Origin: Physella acuta
Lineage: Eukaryota > Mollusca > Gastropoda > Physidae
DNA: 64,000 bases
Direction of reading: 5' to 3'
NCBI RefSeq assembly: GCF_028476545.1
Contig: NW_026731917.1
Location: 434,001-498,000 of the forward strand
The notes beneath the pieces are model-generated. The model did not search any database. It saw only the letters and a list, made by a program, of their open reading frames with translations, and was not told the DNA's origin. Made by a program: the position numbers and the translations under genes. Shown here piece after piece: positions 31,501 through 39,898 of the stretch; positions within the stretch are counted from its first letter, which is position 1, and each line of letters begins with the position of its first letter.

Positions 31501-33751
31501 TACAAGGCACCTTATACAGTTTATTTTTTAACTAAGTTGTTATCCTTTTGGACCGATGAAGTAGAGTTCATCTGTTTCTGTGACCTTGGCATGTAAAAAG
31601 ATAGTGCCTTTACTTCCCCCAATGTAAGTCAGGTACCAATTAGAGCTGGATGAACCCAGGGACAGCTGGGTGTGGGGGTGGACCCAGGGACAGCTGGGTG
31701 TGGGGGTGGACCCAGGGACAGCTGGGTGTGTGGGTGGACCCAGGGACAGCTGGGTGTGGACCCAGGGACAGCTGGGTGTGTGGGTGGACCCAGGGACAGG
31801 TGGGTGTGTGGGTGGACCCAGGGACAGCTGGGTGTGTGGGTGGACCCAGGGACAGCTGGGTGTGTGGGTGGACCCAGGGACAGGTGGGTGTGTGGGTGGA
31901 CCCAGGGACAGCTGGGTGTGTGGGTGGACCCAGGGACAGCTGGGTGTGTGGGTGGACCCAGGGACAGCTGGGTGTGGGGGTGGACCCAGGGACAGCTGGA
32001 TGTGTGGGTGGACCCAGGGACAGGTGGGTGTGTGGGTGGACCCAGGGACAGGTGGGTGTGTGGGTGGACCCAGGGACAGCTGGGTGTGTGGGTGGACCCA
32101 GGGACAGCTGGGTGTGGGGGTGGACCCAGGGACAGCTGGGTGTGGGGGTGGACCCAGGGACAGCTGGGTGTGTGGGTGGACCCAGGGACAGCTGGGTGTG
32201 TGGGTGGACCCAGGGACAGCTGGGTGTGTGGGTGGACCCAGGGACAGCTGGGTGTGTGGGTGGACCCAGGGACAGGTGGGTGTGTGGGTGGACCCAGGGA
32301 CAGGTGGGTGTGTGGGTGGACCCAGGGACAGCTGGGTGTGTGGGTGGACCCAGGGACAGGTGGGTGTGTGGGTGGACCCAGGGACAGGTGGGTGTGTGGG
32401 TGGACCCAGGGACAGGTGGGTGTGTGGGTGGACCCAGGGACAGCTGGGTGTGTGGGTGGACCCAGGGACAGGTGGGTGTGGGGGTGGACCCAGGGACAGC
32501 TGGGTGTGGGGGTGGACCCAGGGACAGCTGGGTGTGTGGGTGGACCCAGGGACAGGTGGGTGTGTGGGTGGACCCAGGGACAGGTGGGTGTGTGGGTGGA
32601 CCCAGGGACAGCTGGGTGTGTGGGTGGACCCAGGGACAGGTGGGTGTGTGGGTGGACCCAGGGACAGCTGGGTGTGTGGGTGGACCCAGGGACAGGTGGG
32701 TGTGTGGGTGGACCCAGGGACAGCTGAGTGTGGGGTGGACCCAGGGACAGCTGGGTGTGTGGGTGGACCCAGGGACAGCTGGATGTGTGGGTGAACCCAG
32801 GGACAGCTGGGTGTGTGGGTGGACCCAGGGACAGCTGGATGTGTGGGTGGACCCAGGGACAGCTGGGTGTGTGGGTGGACCCAGGGACAGCTGGGTGTGT
32901 GGGTGGACCCAGGGACAGCTGGGTGTGTGGGTGGACCCAGGGACAGCTGGGTGTGTGGGTGGACCCAGGGACAGCTGGGTGTGTGGGTGGACCCAGGGAC
33001 AGCTGGGTGTGTGGGTGGACCCAGGGACAGCTGGGTGTGTGGGTGGACCCAGAGACTGGCAAAAGTTCGTGTTTGACCTCAAGCTAACCCTAAAAAAAAC
33101 ATGGTGGTATTAAATATATAATTTAAAAAATTACTCACAATTACAGGGTACGTTATTATAACAATAGGCCTACCTCAAATTCAGTATCAAGGTTAAAGAA
33201 AAAAATTCAATAAGGCGGGTACTTTTTTCAAATAAAAAAACATTTCTCACCTTCCTATAGTCACATAGATAGAAGTAGATCATGATTGAACCAAAGAGGA
33301 CCAGAGACCAGATGCACTTATCAAAAGTGACTTCTGGGGGACCTTGAACTTTGACCTCATTGTTCTTGTGTTCACGCGCGGGGTGATGTTTGTTCTGTTT
33401 TGAGGCAGTGACGTCACCACGATGTAGCACCGTGCCCGGATCTTCCTCTAGGCTGACTGGGTGCTCGTGGCTCTCGTTTGATGAGTTCAGCAACGGCTCG
33501 TTCTCGACTGCCGCAGAAATCCCAGAGTTCTGCTGTTGGATATCCAAAGTCACGTGGTTTGTGTGGTTGACAGATGGATGCTTTACTCGGCATCTGGTAA
33601 AAAATTTTCCATTAGAGACGGACAAGGCCAGACGGAACAGCCACACCGTCAAGACTGTAGCATACGACAACAAGAGCGCGAGCTGGATGTGTGTCGGCTG
33701 GTACTGGGGTACCGCGTGGAGATCAACTTCCGCTGCGGCCTGTTCGGCCAT
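28506..33751 (-). CDS. Cas1p/RWA-type O-acetyltransferase (CASD1 family without SGNH domain)
   Basis: This family (Cas1_AcylT: fungal Cas1p, plant RWA, animal CASD1) moves acetyl groups across Golgi membranes for glycan O-acetylation. Five exons join in phase: 33751-33251, 31195-31077, 30119-29992, 29633-28953 and 28780-28506. The product is 567 residues with about ten membrane segments. Landmarks are [137 protein letters not shown] and LPKDDTRL. Several ([27 protein letters not shown]) agree better with plant RWA proteins as I recall them than with human CASD1. Length and N-terminus also fit RWA: one membrane segment soon after the start and no lumenal SGNH domain. The chosen Met (33751) has a good context (AGCATGG). 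Residues about 60-150 are a variable hydrophilic loop. An extra upstream exon cannot be excluded, so I give no symbol. Confidence 0.88.
30134..30553 (-). repeat. 70-bp tandem array at the 3' end of intron 2 of the RWA-like gene
   Basis: Six nearly identical 70-bp units (CATCAAGAACTGAGTTTTGG ... GCTAATTCAAAAC) begin only about 15 bp from the splice acceptor of exon 3. Read on the gene's strand, each unit carries a T-rich tract and AG dinucleotides (TTCTTTAG, AAACTCAG), so acceptor-like sequence is repeated. The last unit differs slightly (AATTACAACA). Confidence 0.95.
30589..31060 (-). repeat. 44-bp tandem array just after a splice donor (RWA-like intron 2)
   Basis: About eleven units of 44 bp or less, with seven nearly perfect in the right half and shorter diverged ones to the left. 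On the gene's strand a unit contains ACAGGTAAAACAGGTAAAAA, two copies of a donor-like CAG|GTAAAA. The true donor of exon 2 at 31077 reads AACAG|GTAAAC, so the array multiplies that junction. With the 70-bp array it fills almost all of intron 2. Confidence 0.93.
31285..31485. mobile_element. C-tract MITE, TIR CAG(A/T)GTTTCTTCCAG
   Basis: The element is 201 bp. Left end CAGAGTTTCTTCCAGGCATC, right end GTCTGGAAGAAACACTG, flanked by a perfect 8-bp duplication TTCCACAG. The interior alternates G7/C7 blocks with an AT-rich centre (AAATTTATATAATTTATATA). CAG-type ends with 8-bp duplications fit the hAT superfamily. It sits in intron 1 of the RWA-like gene. Confidence 0.92.
31535..33100 (-). repeat. 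tRNA-SINE split by an internally expanded minisatellite
   Basis: At 31535-31655 the minus strand carries the SINE body (AGCTCTAATTGGTACCTGAC, GAAACAGATGAACTCTAC). At about 33040-33100 it carries what looks like the end of the SINE head (GAGGTCAAACACGAAC, GCCAGTCTCTGGGTCCACCC). Between them lie about 50 copies of a 28-bp unit. The unit resembles the SINE's own CTGGGTCCACCCAGCT segment, so the array appears to have grown from inside this SINE. Confidence 0.8.
31655..33055. repeat. 28-bp minisatellite in intron 1 of the RWA-like gene
   Basis: The unit on the plus strand is GGACCCAGGGACAGCTGGGT plus GTGTGGGT, repeated about 50 times with few changes (CAGCTG versus CAGGTG; GTGTG versus GGGTG; one or two short units). 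The unit is free of stop codons in most frames, so long ORFs appear on both strands; because 28 is not a multiple of three they cycle through frames. I regard them as non-coding. The plus strand is G-rich with GGG runs. Confidence 0.96.
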
Positions 33752-34005
33752 GCTGGTGTTGGAAGCGTTCTGTTCTACCAACAAAATGGCCGACGTGGTG
33801 AAGATGCCCAACGGCCGGCTGGCATTTTGAGAAGCTAGAGACGCCAGCTTGCTAGCAGACGGCTTTCCATTTATTTAGTGAGAAGGGGGGGGGAATGAAC
33901 CTAAAACAAAAAGAAAATTTCATAAAAACATGTTGTCTCATTGAAAAATATTGTCTACCGACATAAAAAGAATGATTTAAATCGTGACGCGTCCCATAAG
34001 GGGTG
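33752..34005. other. 5' flank of the RWA-like gene
   Basis: The right part of exon 1 and this flank contain far more CpG than the surroundings, suggesting the promoter region. A poly-G run lies at 33886-33894. Confidence 0.4.
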
Positions 34006-34210
34006 CAGAGGCGTAGCGACCCTTCCCGGCGCCCGGGGACAAACTTTCGATTTGCACCCCCTCAAGATTTCGATTTGCACCCCCCCCCTTCAAATTTTCG
34101 ACTTGCATCCCTCCTCATGCTTTCAATTTATTTTTCCAACCCATTATGGCGTCCCCTAAAGTTGGCGTCCGGGGACATATGTCCCCCCGCCCCCCTTCGC
34201 TACGCCTCTG
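34006..34210. mobile_element. C-tract MITE, TIR CAGAGGCGTAGCGA
   Basis: The element is 205 bp. Ends CAGAGGCGTAGCGACC and TTCGCTACGCCTCTG are flanked by a perfect 8-bp duplication AAGGGGTG. The interior repeats a unit of about 28 bp built on TCGATTTGCACCCCC plus CTCAAACTT, then a shared block with TTTATTTTTCCAACCCATT. The hAT superfamily is inferred from the CAG ends and 8-bp duplication. Confidence 0.92.
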
Positions 34211-34282
34211 AAGGGGTGGGGCCGAGGTGGTCAGACTTTCGGCCGGAAGATACAAAATGTGAAGTGTCCTTTCGAACGTGAC

Positions 34283-34708
34283 GGTCCTTGGAAAGGTGAA
34301 TTAGCGTCCACCTGTTTCTGTGACCTCGGCATATGAACAGTGTTTCTTCCAGACTTTTTTCTCCGGGGGGGCACTTGAAATCTTCGGGGGGGCGGTAAAC
34401 TTTCTTCGGGGGGGCGGACACTGTTAAAAGTATATATTTTCTATATAAATTATATAAATTTCATTTCGTTCGGGGGGGCGGTACAAATTTTTCGGGGGGG
34501 CTTCGCCCCCCCGAAGAGATGCCTGGAAGAAACTCTGCATATGAAGGCATAATGTGGTTAACACGATGCCCAGCCGCCTTTACTTTCCCCAACTTGATTT
34601 CAGATACCAATCAGAGATGGGAGGACTCAGGGAGCCCGGGATTCGACCTGGAGACTTTAGGGTTATCAGTCGTATGCTCTCCCATCCGACCACGCTGTCC
34701 CACCAAAC
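34283..34708 (-). repeat. tRNA-derived SINE interrupted by a MITE
   Basis: On the minus strand the tRNA-like head is clear (box A GTGGTCGGATGGGAGAGC, box B GGTCGAATCCC). It is followed by the same body as the SINE at 5416 (CTCTGATTGGTATCTGAAAT, GAAACAGGTGGACGC). The MITE at 34338-34537 is inserted into the body, with its target duplication CATATGAA on both sides. The SINE is therefore older than the MITE. Confidence 0.85.
34338..34537. mobile_element. C-tract MITE inserted in a SINE
   Basis: The element is 200 bp. Ends CAGTGTTTCTTCCAGAC and GCCTGGAAGAAACTCTG, with a perfect 8-bp duplication CATATGAA. It is nearly the mirror orientation of the copy at 31285-31485 and very similar to it, which suggests recent activity. 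Confidence 0.94.
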
Positions 34709-34829
34709 AAATCTATGAGGGGATAATGTAAAATATAATTTGCGCGTTAAAGGTATGTCAATTATTTAAATTTATGAACCTAGTGATCGATCTAATCGAT
34801 GTAAACGAAAGCACGGCCTCGCGATGTAG

Positions 34830-35295
34830 CCTTTATGTTATCTTCAGCAAGTAACTACAGAATTCATTACTACACACAAACACTAATGTAGCATATATGT
34901 TGCTTAGTTATGTTATCTTCAGCAAGCAACTACAGAATTCCTAACTACACGCAAATGTAGCATATATGTTGCTTAGTTATGTTGTCTTCAGCAAGCAACT
35001 ACAGAATTCCTAACTACACGCAAATGTAGCATATATGTTGCTTAGTTATGTTGTCTTCAGCAAGCAACTACAGAATTCATTACTACACAAATGTAGCATA
35101 TATGTTGCTTAGTTATGTTGTCTTCAGCAAGCAACTACAGAATTCATTACTACACAAATGTAGCATATATGTTGCTTAGTTATGTTATCTTCAGCAAGCA
35201 ACTACAGAATTCATTACTACACAAATGTAGCATATATGTTGCTTAGTTATGTTATCTTCAGCAAGCAACTACAGAATTCATTACTACACGCAAAT
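34830..35295. repeat. 67-75-bp tandem array
   Basis: About seven units sharing TCTTCAGCAAGCAACTACAG, AATTCATTACTACAC and TAGCATATATGTTGCTTAGT. Spacing falls from 75 to 69 to 67 bp along the array through small internal deletions. It lies in the gene desert upstream of the RWA-like gene. Confidence 0.93.
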
Positions 35296-35439
35296 GCCCC
35301 ACCCGATATGGATGGTAAAACATGTAAGTTTGGTGAGAGGTGGAAGGGGAAGACACAGTGTTTACATCATGTAGAGCCTTGGATTTCTGGGGGAGAGGGA
35401 ACTCTGGTTAAAGCGTATATTTTGTTTAAAAAATATTTT

Positions 35440-35537
35440 TCCCTTCCTTTCGAAGGGGGCGCGAGGTGGAGAACGTGATTTTTTTTAGGGGGGGGGAGGG
35501 GGGCACCTTGCCGAAGAGATGCCTGAAATAACCTCTG
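35440..35537. mobile_element. diverged end of a C-tract MITE
   Basis: The right end CCGAAGAGATGCCTGAAATAACCTCTG is a changed version of the terminus of the element at 34338-34537 (shown here across two motifs: GAAGAGATGCCTG and the CTCTG end). A G-rich stretch precedes it. I could not place the left end or a target duplication with confidence. Confidence 0.5.
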
Positions 35538-36689
35538 GTCATGTAAAGACTTGGGTAAACTGGCCTTACTTTGTGATGAGATCAATAACACATCGAGTCA
35601 CTTGCGTAGCTGAGGTGGGGTGAGGTGGGGGGGGGGGGGGAGAGGCGAAAAAGGGGAACAATTTAATAACTGCATAGATTTGCAGAATACTACACAGCTG
35701 AAGTTAACGTAAACATTAAAGGCATAATTATTACTTTATGAAGGAAACTGATTAATTTTTTAAAAGTTAATCAAACATCTAATTAAGTCACATTTTAAGT
35801 CACAGTGTTTTGTCATTGAATCTTGCAAAGTTTAAAACCAATCAGTCCGACAGAAGTGCTATTTTGAGCGATCGGAAATACCTTAAATTACTACTTCCGG
35901 TCACAGAATTAAGAGAATAAGATCTTATACATTGTATAGATTTATATTTCATTTATCTAACTGAAACGATACTAAAGTTATCGTGTTCACAAGGAAATAA
36001 AGTACCACTTTCAGTTATTAAAAATCTTTCAAATGTTGACCAAAGTCTTCGCATCCTATCTAATACTTTCATTTGAAATTTCGTGAAAGGTACCCAAGTT
36101 CTAGGTTTTCTGTGTTTCCGAGCTTTTAAAACAAAGAAAACCAGGATTCCTATTCATAAACTTGCAACAATTATACCGATATTAAGTATACAGGTCAAAA
36201 CACTGTAACATGAACAATGCCATTGTGTGTGACCGGCTGATAAAAAAATATATCGATTCCACGCAGGTGAAAACACACGGGAGGCAACATATCGGACAGG
36301 TAGAGCAAACATCTGTCAGCCGTGTCTTGTGTTAGCCAACAAAAGTTGTTTTATTAGCTCACGAGATGAAGGAATCAATAACCGTGGGACGACTGTGATG
36401 TGGTCAGCGCCGGCGGAGCAGTGGCGTAACAGGTCAGCCGGGTGCAGATTTCAAAAGTAGGGGAAATAAGTGACACTTAATTACAGTTCTGTATATTTAA
36501 TTACTTCTATCCAATAATAAAACAAAAAATACACTATTTAAAAGTTACATAAAATTTGTTTGTTATTTATTCTACAACAAAATTTTTGTTTCTTATAAAG
36601 GTAAATATACTTTAGGATAGATGCAATACGTTTAAACCATGACGCAAGTTTAGAGAAACAAAATCGATATAAAAGTAAAGCGTTTAAAG
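35538..36689. other. gene-desert sequence
   Basis: No gene is seen. At about 35870-36115 there is an old dispersed repeat with TACTTCCGGTCAC and ATCGTGTTCACAAGGAAATA, related to text near 2140-2262 and 46000-46200. At 36418 an isolated CAGTGGCGTAACAGG resembles the left end of the CAGAGGCGTAGC elements without a partner. Confidence 0.45.
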
Positions 36690-36981
36690 CAGGGGCGTAG
36701 CGAGGGGGGGGGGGGGGGACGGGGGGTGCGGACCGCACCGGGTGACACCATTTAGGGGGGTGACACCAAGGCAAAAAATAGCAAAATATATAGAGAAAAA
36801 CTTGAGGGGTGGGGGTGCAAATCGAAAGTTTGAGGGGGGGGGGGTGCAAATCGAAAGTTTGAGGGGGGGGGGGTGCAAATCGAAAACTTGAAAGTTTGTC
36901 CCCGGGAAGGGTCGCAACGCCTCTGGGGGGCGACACCATTAAGTGCCGCACCGGGTGACACCAGACCTCGCTACGCCACTG
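36690..36981. mobile_element. C-tract MITE, TIR CAGGGGCGTAGCGAGG
   Basis: The element is 292 bp with a perfect 8-bp duplication GTTTAAAG. Ends are CAGGGGCGTAGCGAGG and CCTCGCTACGCCACTG. The interior holds three to four units of the GGGGTGCAAATCGAAAGTTT type and a block with GGTGACACCATTTAG. It shares that block with the copy at 47191-47474, forming one subfamily. Confidence 0.93.
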
Positions 36982-37439
36982 GTTTAAAGAATGATTCTTG
37001 CTAGAGGCGTAGTTAAAGGACAAACAGTTGTCTTGGTACCAATGTGACAAATCTTTCTCTAAGTAAGTAGGCTCTGAACAAGGTCATATTAAAGCTTGTC
37101 AAAGTTTTGCATCGATATTTTCAAACCACGGAAAGCATGAAAATATGAGTATGTTGAGAATTATGTGGTTTAAAGATTACATGTGAATTTTTAAAAATGA
37201 GGTGAATGAACGAATTAAAGTGGGGGAAAAAAAGAGTGAAAAAAAAACCCACTAACTCACCAACCATAGGCTTCATATTGGCTTACTACACACTGTATCT
37301 TGGCGTTGTATTTCAACAATTTTATACAACTAGTTGTATCAGGTGATTTGAACATAAATAACATTGATTTGTACGGACTGTTTCCAAGCGCATTAATATC
37401 CTCAATGTTGGCCGAGATCAAACAATATTTTAAAAATAA

Positions 37440-37577
37440 ATTGATATTTTTTTAAAAATGTTGAGGGGGTTGTAGGCGGAGGTGTGACGTCATTTTAGGG
37501 GTGGGGGTTTGGCTTTTTTCTGGTGAGGGGGTAAAAATAGTTTTAAAATAGTGACGTCATTTATGGATGACCCCCTC
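37440..37577. mobile_element. right-end fragment of the GGGGTCATCC MITE
   Basis: The stretch with GAGGGGGTTGTAGGCGGAGG, GTGTGACGTCATTTTAGGGG and GTGACGTCATTTATGGATGA matches the right third of the copy at 1348-2131. No left end was found. Confidence 0.65.
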
Positions 37578-38291
37578 AACAAAGTATGAGTAGGCCAATA
37601 TTTAAAAGGAAGGACAATTCCGTCCCAGTTGCTTGGATTCTGCAAACTTCATTGGCTTTTTTTGAAATAGTTTCCAATCGATCTAGATCAAAGTTCTTGC
37701 GTAATAATGGATTAGTGAAGTATATTACCCGTCCTGTTAAAATTTAATGATGTGCCTTGATGTTATTACTTCTAGCTGGATTGTTTATGTAGCCGACATA
37801 GTCTTCCAAGTGGAAGACTGTTGTTTATCATCGTATTGGGCCTATAACGTTATGAAACATTCTAATTAGGACAGTTACGTTTTTTTTTTGTCACACGTTT
37901 ACATTTAGACGGTAGCAAAGTGCGGGGTTCATAGAATTCATATTAGAGACAAGACAGCACCACAAAGCTTATTTTAAAATGTCCACAATCTCTAATACTT
38001 AGCCTACACCAACCATAAAACATGTCCAAAATCTCTAATATCTAGCCTACATCAACTTAAAAAATGCCCACATTCTCTCATATTTAACCTACACCAACCA
38101 TAAAAGTATCATCGAACAGGCGGTAATAAAAGACTAGGTGTGCACTCAAGCGTGACATCCAGCAAGTGTGTAGCCGGTACACGTGTAGAGCCTTATGTCG
38201 TGTGTCTTAACTCAACTATATTTAAAAAAAAAATAAGCTGTATAATGTAGACTTCAATACATTATTTATTTTTATTAAAAACTTAAGGGAT
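37578..38291. other. gene-desert sequence
   Basis: No gene is seen. About 37970-38110 contains three diverged copies of a roughly 60-bp unit (AATGTCCACAATCTCTAATA / CATGTCCAAAATCTCTAATA / AATGCCCACATTCTCTCATA, each followed by AGCCTACACCAAC-like text). Confidence 0.5.
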
Positions 38292-38452
38292 CAGTAGCGT
38301 AGCCAGGATCGTCTCATGGGGGGGGGGTTCAAATTTTTACCCGGGGACAAACTTTCGATTTGCACCCCCCTCAAACTTTCGATTTGCACCCCCCCCCCTC
38401 AAACCTTCGATTTGCAACCCCCCCCCCCTCACCCCCCCTGCCTACGCCACTG
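38292..38452. mobile_element. short C-tract MITE, TIR CAGTAGCGTAGCCAGG
   Basis: The element is 161 bp with a perfect 8-bp duplication TAAGGGAT. Ends are CAGTAGCGTAGCCAGG and CCTACGCCACTG. The interior is three units of CTTTCGATTTGCACCCCCC type, making this the shortest clear member of the family here. Confidence 0.9.
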
Positions 38453-38685
38453 TAAGGGATAGCACATGAAACTATTCTTTTGGTACATTCCTGGTGCTAG
38501 CGTAATTTTAGAACCACTGAGGAACATACTTGTGACTGGGGAACATTCTTGTGGTTCAAAATCAGTTGGAAAAAAAAACGAGAATTAAAAAATAAAAATG
38601 GTATAAAAGGAGCGAAAAAAATTAGCTTACATATGAAAGTGTTTAATATAGTTTACAACCTAAAGCATATATAATCAGTCTACAC

Positions 38686-38883
38686 CAGGGGTCTCCAAAC
38701 TTTTCAGTCTGAGGGCCGCATTAACTATCGAATTTCAGTTCGGGGGCCAGTTTCTTCCAGGCATGAAGTGATTTTTCTGAGCCAAGTTCCTCAGCCATCA
38801 CTAACAAACTTTTTTTCCATGGACAAAAAGATCTCCGCGGGCCGGATGAGAGGACCTCGCGGGCCGTAGTTTGGAGACCCCTG
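38686..38883. mobile_element. hAT-type MITE, TIR CAGGGGTCTCCAAAC
   Basis: The element is 198 bp. Left end CAGGGGTCTCCAAACTTTTC, right end GTTTGGAGACCCCTG, flanked by GTCTACAC and GTCTATAC (seven of eight match). CAGGGGTCTCCAAACT-type ends are typical of hAT elements in many animals. The interior includes GAGGGCCGCATTAACTATCG and GCGGGCCGGATGAGAGGA. A second copy lies at 46788-46979. Confidence 0.92.
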
Positions 38884-38923
38884 GTCTATACATATGTTAT
38901 CAGTCTAAAGTCAGGCTATAGAC

Positions 38924-39230
38924 CAGAGGCGGAGCGACCCTTCCCGGCGCCCGGGGACAAACTTTTCGATTTGCACCCCCCCCCCCCTCATAGTTTCGAT
39001 TTGCACCCCCCCCCCCTCGAGATTTCGATTTGCACCCCCCCCTCCCTCAAACTTTCGATTTGCAGCCCCCCACCTCGAGAATTTCATTTGCACCCCCCCC
39101 CCCCTCAAACTTTCGATTTGCACCCCCCTCAACCTTTCAATTTATTTTTCCAACCCATTTTGGCGCCCCCTAAGGTCGGCGCCCGGGGACATATGTCCCC
39201 CCCGCCCCCCCCCCCCTCGCTACGCTACTG
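38924..39230. mobile_element. C-tract MITE, TIR CAGAGGCGGAGCGACC
   Basis: The element is 307 bp with a perfect 8-bp duplication CTATAGAC. It holds five to six interior units of TTTCGATTTGCACCCCC type and ends with the TTTATTTTTCCAACCCATT / GGCGCCCGGGGACATATGTC block seen at 34006 and 43841, which defines a second subfamily. The C runs inside vary from 6 to 12 bases. Confidence 0.93.
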
Positions 39231-39584
39231 CTATAGACCCCACATAATGTAATTAGTGTAATACGGACTATATAAGTAGGGAACCTGAAGCAGTCTCTAC
39301 ATATGTATGTATACTTAGTCTATACATAAGTAATCAGTCTATGGATGTAATCATTCTACAATATTCGACTTACATATGTAATCAGTCTGTAACACGTATA
39401 GGCTATAATCAGGCTATAGTACAATACATATATTAGCAGGCTATAAGTATAATTCACATATTTTATCGCGGTTGAATAAAATACACATGTAATCAGAATG
39501 TATATTAATCATGTATAAAAAAAAAACATTAGGGTTTTCTACTCACCAACGTGTTTAACAGTTTGATTCAATAAACTCTGCCCA

Positions 39585-39795
39585 AGATAAGTTTTAATCA
39601 AGCTTATGCCTAATTCACGTGCTCACCTTATATAAACTCAATGTGTGAGTACAACAGAGAGTACGTCTCAACGTGTGTCTACTACACGTGCGCACCTTAT
39701 ATGAACTCAATGTGTGAGTAAAACAGAAGGTAAGTCTCAATGTGTGTCCACTACACGTGCTCACCTTATATGAGCTCAACATCACACGCCATCTT
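39585..39795. repeat. about 80-bp tandem repeat, three copies
   Basis: Three units share CACCTTATATGAACTCAATG, TGTGAGTA and TCTCAACGTGTGTCTACTAC. They sit immediately left of the 45-bp array. Confidence 0.75.
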
Positions 39796-39898
39796 ATGGT
39801 GAGTAACGGGGAACATATGACTATCTATCACAGTCTAACAGCCGAAATTGATTGATTTCAATCAATACAGATTTACATTAGTCAGTGTGTGGAGCATG

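Larger units (their letters stand above)
38640..39480. repeat. diverged CATATGTAATCAGTCTATA array hosting two MITEs
   Basis: Short diverged units of about 20-27 bp, each with a version of ACATATGTAATCAGTCTATA, run on both sides of and between the two MITEs at 38686 and 38924. The MITEs are inserted in the array and their target duplications are array sequence (GTCTACAC, CTATAGAC). Confidence 0.6.

Noticed and set aside
31629-33113. ORFs of about 350-490 codons on both strands across the 28-bp array.
   Set aside because: They come from a stop-free 28-bp unit that cycles through frames. They lie within an intron of the RWA-like gene and have no start context or homology.
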